Below, in pieces: positions 30,123 to 40,011 of a stretch of DNA of 64,000 nt. Made by a program: the position numbers and the translations under genes. Each line of letters begins with the position of its first letter. The stretch's first letter is position 1. The notes beneath the pieces are model-generated. The model was not told where the DNA came from. It ran no database searches and was given only the letters and a program-made list of their open reading frames with translations. This DNA is from JAFGDI01 sp963667715. GTDB taxonomy: Bacteria > Planctomycetota > Phycisphaerae > Sedimentisphaerales > SM23-30. The stretch lies in the NCBI GenBank assembly GCA_963667715.1, contig OY763926.1, positions 3,038,001 to 3,102,000 on the forward strand, read 5' to 3'.

Positions 30123-32036
30123 TTAGTTAGGATATGAACCACTTGTGAGCCATCCCTGAGCAAATACCATAAAGTCATACATGTCAACCTTACAGTCTGG
30201 CTGAGCAGTATAAGAAGCCACATCACCAACAACACTACCAGGACCAGCAACGTCGATAACAGCTGCGTATGGTTCCAGACAAAGAACCTTATCAACTGGC
30301 GAAGTTGCATTATAGAGGTCCAATACAGCCTTAGAATCCAGTACATAGTTATAAACGATAGCATCGTCCATCATGCCGCTGAATACTTCGTTTGGCAAGC
30401 CAGCTTCATAGCCGCCCATACCAATATTGAATGCACTTTCGGTACCAGAACCCATAGCGAAGTTTGATGTATTAACCAGCTCACCGTCAATATAGGTCAG
30501 CAGGCTATTATCAGCACTGTCATGAGTCATAGTGAATAGATGCCATTCATTGAGAGTCAGACCTGTATCTGCCCATGGAATAGATATAGTAACAAACGGA
30601 GAACGCTGAATGCTGATAGCAGATGTATTGATATTGATCTGCCACATCATTGTAGTATCGCTCCAGCTATCACGTTTAGAGAAAATAGTACCAGCTTTAC
30701 CGTCTATACTCAAACCGTCATAGTTTATCCATGCACTTACTGTCATCTTACCATTTTTGCTTGGATTGAGAGGGCCAGCGGCAGCACAACAAGGATTAGC
30801 CTGTGAAATAGCTATTGCAGTATTTGCATTGCCATTAACATCAGCTACAAATGTAGGAGCAGATGCAGCTATTGCATTATTGCCATTACCGCTAGTATCT
30901 GCAAAGGTAGAAGCGGAATAGTCGGCCTGATCAAGTGTCCAGTGCGCAAGCACCTTTCTGATATAGATCGCAGCTGGAACAGAAGTTACTGAGCCACCTG
31001 AATCTGAAGCTACACAATAGTAATATGCATCATCTTCTTCAGCAATACCAGCAACTGAAAGTACGCTTACATACTCATCTACATTTGCTGCGGCAGATAA
31101 GGTAATAGTAACATCAGGATCAACAGCAGTACTTAATGCAATATCATCGCCAGTACCAGGAACGGCATCAAGCTCACCTACCTGCTTGTACCATACGGTC
31201 TGCTGGTCAAGACCAACGCTTGAGAAGACAAAGCTCAAATCGCCAACTCCACCGAGTTCAACAGCATTATCCAAAGGATTTGCAACAATCGCAGGAGCCT
31301 GAATGATATTACGGTAGATACTTGTAATTTCAGCCGCAGTCAGGACTGAATCATAAATACTAACATCATCTAAGAGGCCAACATATGATTCATTTGGTAC
31401 TTCATTGGCAAAATCACACATACCAATATTAAAGGAAGATTCGACACCTTCTGCAAAAGAGAAGTTGAACTCAGTTTTCAATGCACCATCAACATAGAAC
31501 TTTGTATTATTAAGTTCATCATGTGTGATAGAAAGCATATGCCACTGATCAAAAGTAACCCCAAGGGTAGTACGTGAAACTGTACCAAAATTAAACGGTG
31601 CCCTTACAAAACCGATATCACCTGAACCAACGCTTAACTGCCACATCATCAGGTTACTATCCCAGCCATCTCTTTTAGCCAGAACCACACCACCCTGACC
31701 ATCTGAATAGTTTATCCACATATTCAGTGTCATCTCATTATTGGCAGCTTTAGGATTCAGGGTTCCAGCTTGAGCATAGCCATTTGAACCGTCCAGACTA
31801 AGAGCACTGTCTGGATTACCGAGAACGTCCGGCACGAATACCGGAGTACCTCCGGCTATGGCATTATTACCAGAACCGGAAACATCGTAGTAGTTTGGGT
31901 CAGTAGAGACATTCGGGTCGGCCGCACCATAATCAGCTTTATCCAGAGTCCAGTGTGCGATCATTTCAGAACGCGCAGTGCCCGCCAACAAAATACTCAC
32001 TAACATCAAACACATTAATACACGCTTACTCATCAT
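30123..32036 (-). CDS. Secreted double-LamG protein with Ig-like domain and dockerin-like tail
   Basis: 637 residues from the ATG at 32036, which has GGAGG five bases upstream (a second ATG follows immediately). Signal peptide about 1-24. Two LamG domains (about 25-225 and 345-560) both open with AHWTLDxADY and contain SxWxxxxMMWQL and WHxxxxTHD strands. Between them is an Ig-like domain (about 235-345) with YYYCVASDSGGSVTSVPAAIY. The last 60 residues hold the tail found in two neighbouring proteins: VIDVAGPGSVVGD, PDCKVDMYDFMVFAQGWL. No catalytic motif was seen. It is probably a glycan-binding or surface-attached protein in the sigma1/FecR1 gene block. Confidence 0.85.
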   Translation of the reverse strand: MMSKRVLMCLMLVSILLAGTARSEMIAHWTLDKADYGAADPNVSTDPNYYDVSGSGNNAIAGGTPVFVPDVLGNPDSALSLDGSNGYAQAGTLNPKAANNEMTLNMWINYSDGQGGVVLAKRDGWDSNLMMWQLSVGSGDIGFVRAPFNFGTVSRTTLGVTFDQWHMLSITHDELNNTKFYVDGALKTEFNFSFAEGVESSFNIGMCDFANEVPNESYVGLLDDVSIYDSVLTAAEITSIYRNIIQAPAIVANPLDNAVELGGVGDLSFVFSSVGLDQQTVWYKQVGELDAVPGTGDDIALSTAVDPDVTITLSAAANVDEYVSVLSVAGIAEEDDAYYYCVASDSGGSVTSVPAAIYIRKVLAHWTLDQADYSASTFADTSGNGNNAIAASAPTFVADVNGNANTAIAISQANPCCAAAGPLNPSKNGKMTVSAWINYDGLSIDGKAGTIFSKRDSWSDTTMMWQININTSAISIQRSPFVTISIPWADTGLTLNEWHLFTMTHDSADNSLLTYIDGELVNTSNFAMGSGTESAFNIGMGGYEAGLPNEVFSGMMDDAIVYNYVLDSKAVLDLYNATSPVDKVLCLEPYAAVIDVAGPGSVVGDVASYTAQPDCKVDMYDFMVFAQGWLTSGSYPN

Positions 32037-32205
32037 CAGTACCTCCCATTTAAAGTAATATTTATGTATTAATACACATAAGATCAAATGGCCCAGACAT
32101 TCACTATGTCATAAATGACCACTGGATCTCTCACATCACAAACCTTTTTCAAAAATTCAGACTAATCAGACAAAGCGGACGATTAAAAATACAGAAAATA
32201 CCCCC

Positions 32206-32237
32206 CTACTGTCAGGTAAAAAATCACCTGACAGTAG
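32206..32237 (-). terminator. 12-bp perfect hairpin after the GH2 gene
   Basis: CTACTGTCAGGT and ACCTGACAGTAG pair perfectly around an eight-base loop, 22 bases after the GH2 stop. No strong T-run follows, so it may protect the mRNA end rather than act as a classic terminator. Confidence 0.5.
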
Positions 32238-32259
32238 AGGTACTGCTAACAAACGTCCG

Positions 32260-35200
32260 TTAAAGCGGATAATTGCCACTATTTAACCAGGCCATGGCAA
32301 AAACCGCAAAATCATACATATTGACAATACAATCCGGCTCAGGAGAAAAAGCCGATAGATCTTCTATTACTGTACCAGCTCCGGCAACATCAAGGGGCAA
32401 AGGTGAGCTACAAGAAACTATATCACCATTAATAGTGACTTCTTCTGTAACTATATTCAGTCCCTCAACCATAAGCTGCGGCTGCTGAGAGCCTAGCAAG
32501 CTGGTTTCAAATTCTATGTTTACAACCCTGCTCTCACCAGGCAGCAGGCTGAAATAATTATCATCATAGATCGCAGGTAGAACACGCTCACCAGTATCCT
32601 GACGCAGGAGTTTCAGACGAATAGAAACTGCTACATCATCTGAACCATTGGTAACTGTAGCTGCCAGAATAGCCTTACCTGAGTACTGCTGAAGATTTGC
32701 AGAACAGTTGAGATCAACATCAGGCATGGATTCAAGGGCAGTATAGTCAAGATGTGTATCACCACGCCAATAGAAATTATCTGAGAGAAGTTTACCCTGA
32801 GCATCCTTTAATCTCAACTTGATAAAGTGTACAGGTGACAAACCTTCAACCGGAACCGGAGTAGTACCAGTTTCATTAACGATAAATTCAAATATTGAGT
32901 AACCAAAGTAAGTACCTCTACGTGTGCCGTACATTCTCACATAGCGGGCATTAACCGGGTTGAAATTGATCGTGTCCATCTGGCCATTACCAGAGTTTGT
33001 ACTATATACAGTTGTCCAGTTTTGAGCATCATTAGATATCTGGATACTATAGGCAGAAGCGTAAGCCGCTTCCCAGCGAATGATAACGCTTTCAATATTT
33101 TTCACACTACCAAGGTCGACACAGAGCCATTGCGGATCGGAGCTATTACTCGCCCAGCGAGTACCGATCTGGCCGTCAACTGCATACTGAGGTGCTCTAT
33201 TGGTATTATCACCTTCTATTGATGAAGCTGTCGCAGTTTTACCAAGTGCAAGGTTATTGCCGGCTACATTGAGCAGATCAAAGCAATAATGAGCGGTATC
33301 AGCTGTAACTGTAAGATCAGTTATCTGATGATCATATACCTGCGAACCATCCATGTTATATACCATAGCCTCAACGGTCAGGTCAGAAAGATCATCGCGG
33401 GTATTATTGATAACTTTAACATTTCCATTATAGCTATCCCACTGCACATGGATAGGCTCACAAGCCTTTTTACAGCCGTAATAAGCTCCTGTTCCTTCAA
33501 AATAATAGTCATAGGTCTGCCAGATAGTTGACGGCCAGGCTGACTGGCTCATCCAGAGCAGAGCTCCGCCGCAATCGTCCCACATTTTGTGGTTCCACGA
33601 CTCGAATATAGCCTTATAAGTCTCAAGATTGACCATCTGGGCTTTCTGACAGAAATCTTCGATTCCGACAGCGGTACCATATCTTTCATCTACCTGCTGC
33701 TTATAGATATGCGGCAGTTTGTTACCTATATCCTGGTCCCAATCGTGCCATTCCCATACGCTGCCGATCGGCCATAGATCATCTTCATCCATCATCATAC
33801 GCATACTTTCAACAGACGGCACACAAGGCGAACCAATCTCGGTAGTATAGCCACTGGCAGCACCAAAGAACCAAGCCGGGTCCTGTATTGCATAGGTTAC
33901 TCCACCATGGATCCCATCGTGGTTTGAAGTATGGAAGTAGATACGTGTGCCGTCAAGCTCATTATAGGCCGCTGGCAAACGTGTAAAGATCGGCTCCGGC
34001 GGATAAGCTTCATTCTCACCGCACCATATAGCAATAGAAGCCCTGTTCCTGAGACGTTTAATCTTATCTTTGGCATTAGCCATGAACATATCAGGATCTT
34101 CAGGGCCGAAAAAGCCATTCATCCAGAAATCTTCAAATACCATAATACCGTACTTATCGCAGGCATCGTAAAAAGCTTTGAAATCAGAGGTTCCATGCCA
34201 GGTACGGATCATGGTAAAGTTCATTTCTTTATGCAGCCTGACCGCAGTATCGAAATCCTTATCTTCCCATTTGAGCATAGCATCAGGCATACCCCAGTTA
34301 CCACCCTTGCACATGACTTTATGGCCATTAACTAAAAGATACAGCTCATGGCCGTCCATATCATATGTATATTCACGGATACCAAACTGGGTCTGTTCAG
34401 TATCAGATACCTTATTGCCAACTTTAAAGGCAAGCTTAAGTTGATTGAGGTTCTGCTGACCATAGCCATTTGGCCACCAGAGCTTAGGAGCGTTTATGAG
34501 CAGCTCCGGATAGTCATCCTTATCGAAGAATACTGTTTTCTGCTGGCTAGCATTAAGCATTACAGGCAGATCAATAGAAATACCCAGACTATCGATTATA
34601 GCAGTTAAAGTACCGCTGATTTCATTTGCGGTATTATTCTTGAGTTCAACTGAAAAGCTTAGATCAGCTGTTGACAGATCAGGCAGCGGCAGATCAGTTT
34701 TTATAAACGGGTCTTTAATAGTCACATCGCCCGTAGTTGACAGGAATACATCTTCATAAATACCAATATTACGACCTGGTATTGGTGGAATCCAGTCCCA
34801 GCCAGCACTACAGATAAAAGTAGGAGCATTAACCGGCTGAGTATCAGTCCAGTCAAGATGTACAGCCAGTCCATTTGCTTCACCAATTTTGGCATAAGCG
34901 GTAATATCATAACGGCCACGAGCAAAAGCACCGTCAAGATCAGCTATCTTTGTGCCGTTTAGATAAATATCAGCTTTCCAATGCACACCGTCAAAATTCA
35001 GCCATATGCGTTTACCCAACATATCAGCAGGTATCTGGAACTCTGTGCGGTACCAGTAATTAACATTGTAATAGTCCTGAGAAAGAGTTTGGAGATTGTT
35101 ACTGTAATATGGATCATCAATAAGTCCCGCTTTTTCATAGCTGGTCAGAACCGTACCAGGTACAATTGCAGGCACCCATGAAGCGGCATTAAAGCCCGGC

Positions 35201-35394
35201 TGCGATATAGTATTACCATTTGCGGTCACATCCAATTCGCGGGCAAGCTTCCAGCCGGAATGAATATACGCACCTTTACTAACAGCTGAGACAGGAGCCT
35301 CAAATAACATTATTACTACCAATACACACAGTAGTTTCGTTATAAAACTGCTTGTTCTGGCAAGTGATAAGTGCTTTTTAGTGTTACTATACAT
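32260..35394 (-). CDS. Glycoside hydrolase family 2 enzyme (exo-beta-glucosaminidase/mannosidase-like) with inserted discoidin domain
   Basis: A secreted 1,044-residue GH2 enzyme. Signal peptide about 1-38; galactose-binding-like domain about 45-215 (PGTVLTSYEKAGLIDDPYYS, a hallmark of the glucosaminidase/mannosidase branch); Ig-like sandwich about 220-345; TIM barrel about 345-650. The acid/base is likely Glu462 in WCGENEAYPP and the nucleophile Glu519 in TTEIGSP. An F5/8 type C (discoidin, CBM32-like) domain (about 715-850) sits between barrel and C-terminal Ig-like domain. The last 45 residues are the dockerin-like tail shared with both neighbours. GGAG lies seven bases before the ATG. The gene begins 30 bases after the upstream gene, so they are probably co-transcribed. 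Substrate cannot be fixed from sequence alone. Confidence 0.88.
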   Translation of the reverse strand: MYSNTKKHLSLARTSSFITKLLCVLVVIMLFEAPVSAVSKGAYIHSGWKLARELDVTANGNTISQPGFNAASWVPAIVPGTVLTSYEKAGLIDDPYYSNNLQTLSQDYYNVNYWYRTEFQIPADMLGKRIWLNFDGVHWKADIYLNGTKIADLDGAFARGRYDITAYAKIGEANGLAVHLDWTDTQPVNAPTFICSAGWDWIPPIPGRNIGIYEDVFLSTTGDVTIKDPFIKTDLPLPDLSTADLSFSVELKNNTANEISGTLTAIIDSLGISIDLPVMLNASQQKTVFFDKDDYPELLINAPKLWWPNGYGQQNLNQLKLAFKVGNKVSDTEQTQFGIREYTYDMDGHELYLLVNGHKVMCKGGNWGMPDAMLKWEDKDFDTAVRLHKEMNFTMIRTWHGTSDFKAFYDACDKYGIMVFEDFWMNGFFGPEDPDMFMANAKDKIKRLRNRASIAIWCGENEAYPPEPIFTRLPAAYNELDGTRIYFHTSNHDGIHGGVTYAIQDPAWFFGAASGYTTEIGSPCVPSVESMRMMMDEDDLWPIGSVWEWHDWDQDIGNKLPHIYKQQVDERYGTAVGIEDFCQKAQMVNLETYKAIFESWNHKMWDDCGGALLWMSQSAWPSTIWQTYDYYFEGTGAYYGCKKACEPIHVQWDSYNGNVKVINNTRDDLSDLTVEAMVYNMDGSQVYDHQITDLTVTADTAHYCFDLLNVAGNNLALGKTATASSIEGDNTNRAPQYAVDGQIGTRWASNSSDPQWLCVDLGSVKNIESVIIRWEAAYASAYSIQISNDAQNWTTVYSTNSGNGQMDTINFNPVNARYVRMYGTRRGTYFGYSIFEFIVNETGTTPVPVEGLSPVHFIKLRLKDAQGKLLSDNFYWRGDTHLDYTALESMPDVDLNCSANLQQYSGKAILAATVTNGSDDVAVSIRLKLLRQDTGERVLPAIYDDNYFSLLPGESRVVNIEFETSLLGSQQPQLMVEGLNIVTEEVTINGDIVSCSSPLPLDVAGAGTVIEDLSAFSPEPDCIVNMYDFAVFAMAWLNSGNYPL

Positions 35395-35424
35395 TCATAA
35401 TCTCCTATTATATCCTTAGACATT

Positions 35425-38157
35425 CTACTCAGACAAACCAGATTCATTCAGCCAGCAACTGGCCAAAACTGCCAGGTCATATACATCAACCCTGCAATCT
35501 GGCTCAGGAACAAAGTTATTGATATCCGATACTTCTGTCGCAGCACCTGCAACATCAAGAAATGCCGGATAATCATCCAGACACAACCTTTTCCCTAAAG
35601 CCGAAACATCGTTATAAACATCCAGTATTTCCTCTTTATCCAGAACATAGTTATATATACGAATATCATCCATACGGCCTTTATATGCTTCATCCGGGCC
35701 ATTTGTCGAGCTGTTATAATTACTCATACCTATAACTACCTCTGAGCCAGTACCGCCAGCCAAGCCAATATGCATAGTTTTCTTCAGCTCAGCATCGACA
35801 TAATACTGTAAGGTATCATTTATATCATCAAACATAACTGTCAGCATATGCCATTTATCCCATTGGATATCAGCTTCATCAAATGATATTTCAGCCCAGT
35901 TAAACGGAGCGTGAACAAAGCTAATTCTGGAATTTCCGATCCCCAGCTGCCACATCATATTCTTATAGTCCCAGCTATTGCGTTTAGCCAGCATAACACC
36001 GCCCTGACTGGAGCTACAGTTAAACCACAGACTCAAGGTCATCTGACCATATTCCTGGCATGGATTCCAGTTACCACAGCGAGCCCAGCCTTTACTGCCG
36101 TCGAAATATGCGGCACTATTAGCATTTTCCTGCTGATCTGAGATAAATGCCGGTGAACCACCAACTAAAGCATCGTTCCCTTCACCTGAGACATCTATAT
36201 ATCCTTGAGTGGCTGAATATTGCGATTGATCAAGCTGCCAGTGAGCCAACATTCTTCTAGTAGTATTAGCTGGCCAGATATCAGCGAGTCTGCTGTCAGC
36301 AAGATCCAGCTGATACATTACCTGATTGTAATCGTATCTTGGCGTTGGATTTTCGTTGCCGGTATATGTCGTTACATAAGTACCTTCAAAGTATATCAAC
36401 TGGCCATTTTCCTGGTTAAATTCAGGGTGATATGCAACATTATAGAAAGTATAGACATCTTCCGGCGACCAGTGAGTGACGACTTTACGAGCCTTTCTCC
36501 AAGGCCCTTCCGGCGAAGGAGCAGCCGAGACCCAAACTTCACCTAAAAATGTCTTACCAAACTTCTGCTGACCGATCATAATCCAACAATCACGATATGG
36601 ATCATAACCAGCTGAGCCGCCAGCAAGTAATATATGATCACCAGTCTCAACATCTGTCATCCAGTTCCAAGCCTCAGCTTGTGTGACCAAACCAGCATTT
36701 CTTATTGTTTCCCATCTATCATCATTTATAGGAGCGGTATTGGTTTTCCAATCCCATATGATATTATTACTGGCATCGCGATCGACCTGGGAGCTATCGT
36801 CGTCATAGGCTGAACCTTCCTTTAGGCAGGAATATGACTCGTAGCTGGAGGGATCTGCAAATGAGTCGAGATCAGCCTTGATACGTACAACAGGACAAGG
36901 CCAGCCAGCATATACATAGCCATCCTTTTTATGTACCTGTCCGCTTATTGTTATATTATGCCAATTCTGAAAAATAGTCAGGGTCTCGAAAGTCTCGGTA
37001 TTGTCATTAAAAATAGCAATGCCATTTTCACCAGCAGCTGCACCACTGATAACACTGTAACTTCCCAACAACCTTTCGGTTCCACTTTCATCGTTTACAG
37101 ATACCAGTGAATTCATCCAAACCAGACCTGCGTCAGAACGTGGAAACATTTCTTTACTGAAACCTGAGTCATTCACAAAATAAGTTAGGTCAACTCCAAC
37201 TTCAGGAGAAAGGCCACCTAAACCCGGTATTTGAGAAGTAGCAGAAGAGGTCTTGAAATTACCAAGCGGATAAGCCGGACGTTCAGTGTCACCCCAAAGC
37301 CAGAACAGCTTGCCATTGTACTCAGCCATATCAACAGTATCCTGCCCCAGCACTAAGCCAGTTATTAGCGGATTAGCCAGCGGTACCGGTTCTTCCAGCA
37401 AAACACTGTCTCGGTATATACCACCGCCAGTGATACGATACATTCTCTGGGCAATATTAACTCTTTCAATGAAAATATTTGCCGTACCATCAGACTGGGT
37501 AAATAAGCTTACCCCACCGCCGGCAGGTGCATTATAGCCGTAACTTTTAACATTGAAGTAAACAGATGTATCCATAAGGTCCGGCTCGTAAAAGGCTATT
37601 CTGCCGGCACTATCAGTATAATATGACAGCCCGTCACCTGTACGCAACTCAACCAGAGGGACACCCCTGCCGGTATCAGCATCATAAACATTTATCGCAA
37701 ATGGCGAATACGTTCCCGGGGTAGTATTATAATTATGGTTAAGTCTGAATAGCTCAAGGCTACTATACGTTGGAGCATCACCCGGAGCAGGATCAGGCTT
37801 AAGAGTAATAACTGCACTACCACCAGGATAAGGGTCCAGCGACCTGCCGACATTACCAAAACCGTCAGCGTTCATATCCAGATAACCATAAGGAGCTTTA
37901 ATACGAAAGTATACATTACCAACATCCATTAACCCTGGTTCCAGAAACGCGATCTGGCCATTACTATCAGTTAAATATTGTATTTTATTGACAGTTTTAA
38001 GTTCAACCAGTGGTATCGGTGCACTGGTATTAGCATCAACAACAGTAATTATAAATGGTTGATAAGGATGTGACGCTCTGACATCACAATAGAGACATGA
38101 TATAAAGACAGCCAGCAATATGGCGATCATCTCTTTAGAATGTATTTTACTTAACAA
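35425..38157 (-). CDS. Secreted beta-propeller protein with LamG domain and dockerin-like tail
   Basis: 910 residues from a TTG at 38157 that has GGAGG seven bases upstream and gives a clean signal peptide (KIHSK then a hydrophobic core). Two related transthyretin-like folds follow (about 34-125 and 140-230), both with PF-I-V-DA-T--PLVEL and YxTDSxGxIAFxEPxLMD. Residues about 235-620 look like a sialidase- or GH43-like propeller (LFWLWGDTERPAYPLG, VYAGWPCPVVRI, GPWRKARKVVTHWSPED). A LamG domain (about 625-840) and the tail PDCRVDVYDLAVLASCWL end the protein. It may be a glycosidase of an uncharacterised family; catalytic residues are not identified. First secreted gene after FecR1, about 190 bases downstream. 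Confidence 0.8.
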   Translation of the reverse strand: MLSKIHSKEMIAILLAVFISCLYCDVRASHPYQPFIITVVDANTSAPIPLVELKTVNKIQYLTDSNGQIAFLEPGLMDVGNVYFRIKAPYGYLDMNADGFGNVGRSLDPYPGGSAVITLKPDPAPGDAPTYSSLELFRLNHNYNTTPGTYSPFAINVYDADTGRGVPLVELRTGDGLSYYTDSAGRIAFYEPDLMDTSVYFNVKSYGYNAPAGGGVSLFTQSDGTANIFIERVNIAQRMYRITGGGIYRDSVLLEEPVPLANPLITGLVLGQDTVDMAEYNGKLFWLWGDTERPAYPLGNFKTSSATSQIPGLGGLSPEVGVDLTYFVNDSGFSKEMFPRSDAGLVWMNSLVSVNDESGTERLLGSYSVISGAAAGENGIAIFNDNTETFETLTIFQNWHNITISGQVHKKDGYVYAGWPCPVVRIKADLDSFADPSSYESYSCLKEGSAYDDDSSQVDRDASNNIIWDWKTNTAPINDDRWETIRNAGLVTQAEAWNWMTDVETGDHILLAGGSAGYDPYRDCWIMIGQQKFGKTFLGEVWVSAAPSPEGPWRKARKVVTHWSPEDVYTFYNVAYHPEFNQENGQLIYFEGTYVTTYTGNENPTPRYDYNQVMYQLDLADSRLADIWPANTTRRMLAHWQLDQSQYSATQGYIDVSGEGNDALVGGSPAFISDQQENANSAAYFDGSKGWARCGNWNPCQEYGQMTLSLWFNCSSSQGGVMLAKRNSWDYKNMMWQLGIGNSRISFVHAPFNWAEISFDEADIQWDKWHMLTVMFDDINDTLQYYVDAELKKTMHIGLAGGTGSEVVIGMSNYNSSTNGPDEAYKGRMDDIRIYNYVLDKEEILDVYNDVSALGKRLCLDDYPAFLDVAGAATEVSDINNFVPEPDCRVDVYDLAVLASCWLNESGLSE

Positions 38158-38349
38158 CTTCAATCCTCCTGTTATTCCTGCCACCAGAATGACATACTGG
38201 CCGGAACTGGAAAGTTCTCTCTCTAACACTTTGCTTTTATACAGAAGTAAACAATAGGTCAATGTAAGTAGATAGGTTCGGCTGGCCAAAATAGGCGCAC
38301 ATTCCACCCGGCTTCATTGACTGAATATATTAAATTTGGTATATATATA

Positions 38350-40011
38350 TTATCTGGCAGACATTACCAACTCAGGTTTGGCAACAATACACCAGCTTGA
38401 ATCTGGATATAATCCGTTAAGAAATTCATTATCCCCCTTACCCTTGGCATCAGTAGTAACCAAGGTCAGGTATTTAGCAGTTTCAGGTATTTCTATATCA
38501 ATCTGCTTAACTTCCTGCGGATTATCTAATTTGGCTGAGAAAACTACTTTCCCATCTATAAGAAGCCATACAACGGCATTGCTTTCACGAGGTACTACAG
38601 AAGAATAATGGTTTGATCTTACCATAGCAGAAGATAAGCCGACATCAGCAGTAAATCGACTGACTTTGCCATCTGGAACCTCTGACGTTATGTTTTCCAG
38701 ATCAAATGTTATACCAACATTAGGATGCATTACAATTGCTGGATAATCTGCAGTACCATAATTCTTATTGCCTAATTTCAACATATTAGCATCAGCGTTG
38801 CCTGATAAGTTCAGCCCTGCACCGTTGATGATCTCGGCATAATACGTGCCGTTGGTCTCTGGGCATTCATTGAATTTATCGCCCCGGCTAGTAACTACCT
38901 GAAATGGTCCAGCAGGTACAAAAACGCCGTCAATATATGATTTTTTACCAGAATCAACTTTAACGTAAGCACCATCTGCCTGTCGGGTAAAGGCACTATA
39001 ACTGCCGAATTTACCCGTTGCCGGATTTATAGCAGTCTCAGCCTTACCAGTGCCCCAGCCGTTGCCGCCGCCGACAATATCGGCCATACTTAGCTTGGTA
39101 CCACCACGCCAGACGATCCCGGCATCAGAAATAATGTCACGAGCAAATAACTGCGGCTGACAAGTTATATCACTAACCACTCTGTCATTACTCACTTTAA
39201 CAGCAGAACCAGCCAATACTTCACGTTCTGTGTTTGAGCTGGCATCGATCAGCATTGTTCTGCCACGGTTAACATGGAGCTCGGTACTGCCGTCCTTTAA
39301 TAATTTAACACCAAACTCAGTTCCCAGATCAATAACGGAACATTTTGGCGTAACAACAGTAAAACCGATAGCCTGGGTAGGAACTTTTGCAAAAATACTG
39401 CCACTATTCAGCTTCATTTCATTACCAGATACGATCTCAAATTCTGCTGGAGACTCAACCACAACCTGAGCACCACTGTCAAAAAGCATTTTGACTACGC
39501 CGCTGCTTAGCTTATAGCCGCCGCGTACTCTGGTAAGTTCTGAGCCAATACCAGGAATACTGGCATTTGACCAGCCAACATCCATAGTATCAACCAGCTT
39601 GGCTGATCCATTATTTCCACTAAGGGTAAAGAAATGAACAGATAACATTATCATTAGAACTGCTGCCACAGATAAAGCAAAGCTTAAAAAGGCAGCTGGT
39701 ATTATTTTAACTTTTCCAACAGGCTTTACAGTGTCACAAATATCCGTTTCAATGGCAGGGGCCATATTTTCCTTGTTAACAAGCTCAAGCCATAAGTTTA
39801 TATCAAACTTTGACACTGGCGGCTGGGCATAACTGGAATCAGGCATCTCGAGCTGCATAAGGGCACAGTTAACCTTAACCATCTCGAAAAAAGCCTGCTG
39901 ATTTTCAGGGAGTTCTAGAAGCTGGTTAAACAGCTCCTTCTCCTGCTCAGACATGGAACCTTCCTGAGCCTTTATAAAAAGGTTTTCAAACTCTCCATAT
40001 TGCTGGGTCAT
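38350..40011 (-). CDS. FecR-type anti-sigma factor with NPCBM-like extracytoplasmic domain
   Basis: 553 residues. The N-terminal cytoplasmic part (about 1-100) is a helical anti-sigma-like domain; one membrane segment at about 104-128; a FecR core at about 170-265 (VVVESPAEFEIVSG, GFTVVTPKCSVIDLGTEFGV); and a C-terminal domain (about 385-545) resembling NPCBM/NEW2 carbohydrate-binding modules (YYAEIINGAGLNLSG, VGITFDLENI, RFTADVGLSS, WLLIDGKVVFSA). Its ATG overlaps the sigma1 stop as ATGA, so the pair is translationally coupled. The likely role is to hold sigma1 until an outside ligand, possibly a glycan, is bound. The ligand is inferred only from the domain type. Confidence 0.85.
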   Translation of the reverse strand: MTQQYGEFENLFIKAQEGSMSEQEKELFNQLLELPENQQAFFEMVKVNCALMQLEMPDSSYAQPPVSKFDINLWLELVNKENMAPAIETDICDTVKPVGKVKIIPAAFLSFALSVAAVLMIMLSVHFFTLSGNNGSAKLVDTMDVGWSNASIPGIGSELTRVRGGYKLSSGVVKMLFDSGAQVVVESPAEFEIVSGNEMKLNSGSIFAKVPTQAIGFTVVTPKCSVIDLGTEFGVKLLKDGSTELHVNRGRTMLIDASSNTEREVLAGSAVKVSNDRVVSDITCQPQLFARDIISDAGIVWRGGTKLSMADIVGGGNGWGTGKAETAINPATGKFGSYSAFTRQADGAYVKVDSGKKSYIDGVFVPAGPFQVVTSRGDKFNECPETNGTYYAEIINGAGLNLSGNADANMLKLGNKNYGTADYPAIVMHPNVGITFDLENITSEVPDGKVSRFTADVGLSSAMVRSNHYSSVVPRESNAVVWLLIDGKVVFSAKLDNPQEVKQIDIEIPETAKYLTLVTTDAKGKGDNEFLNGLYPDSSWCIVAKPELVMSAR

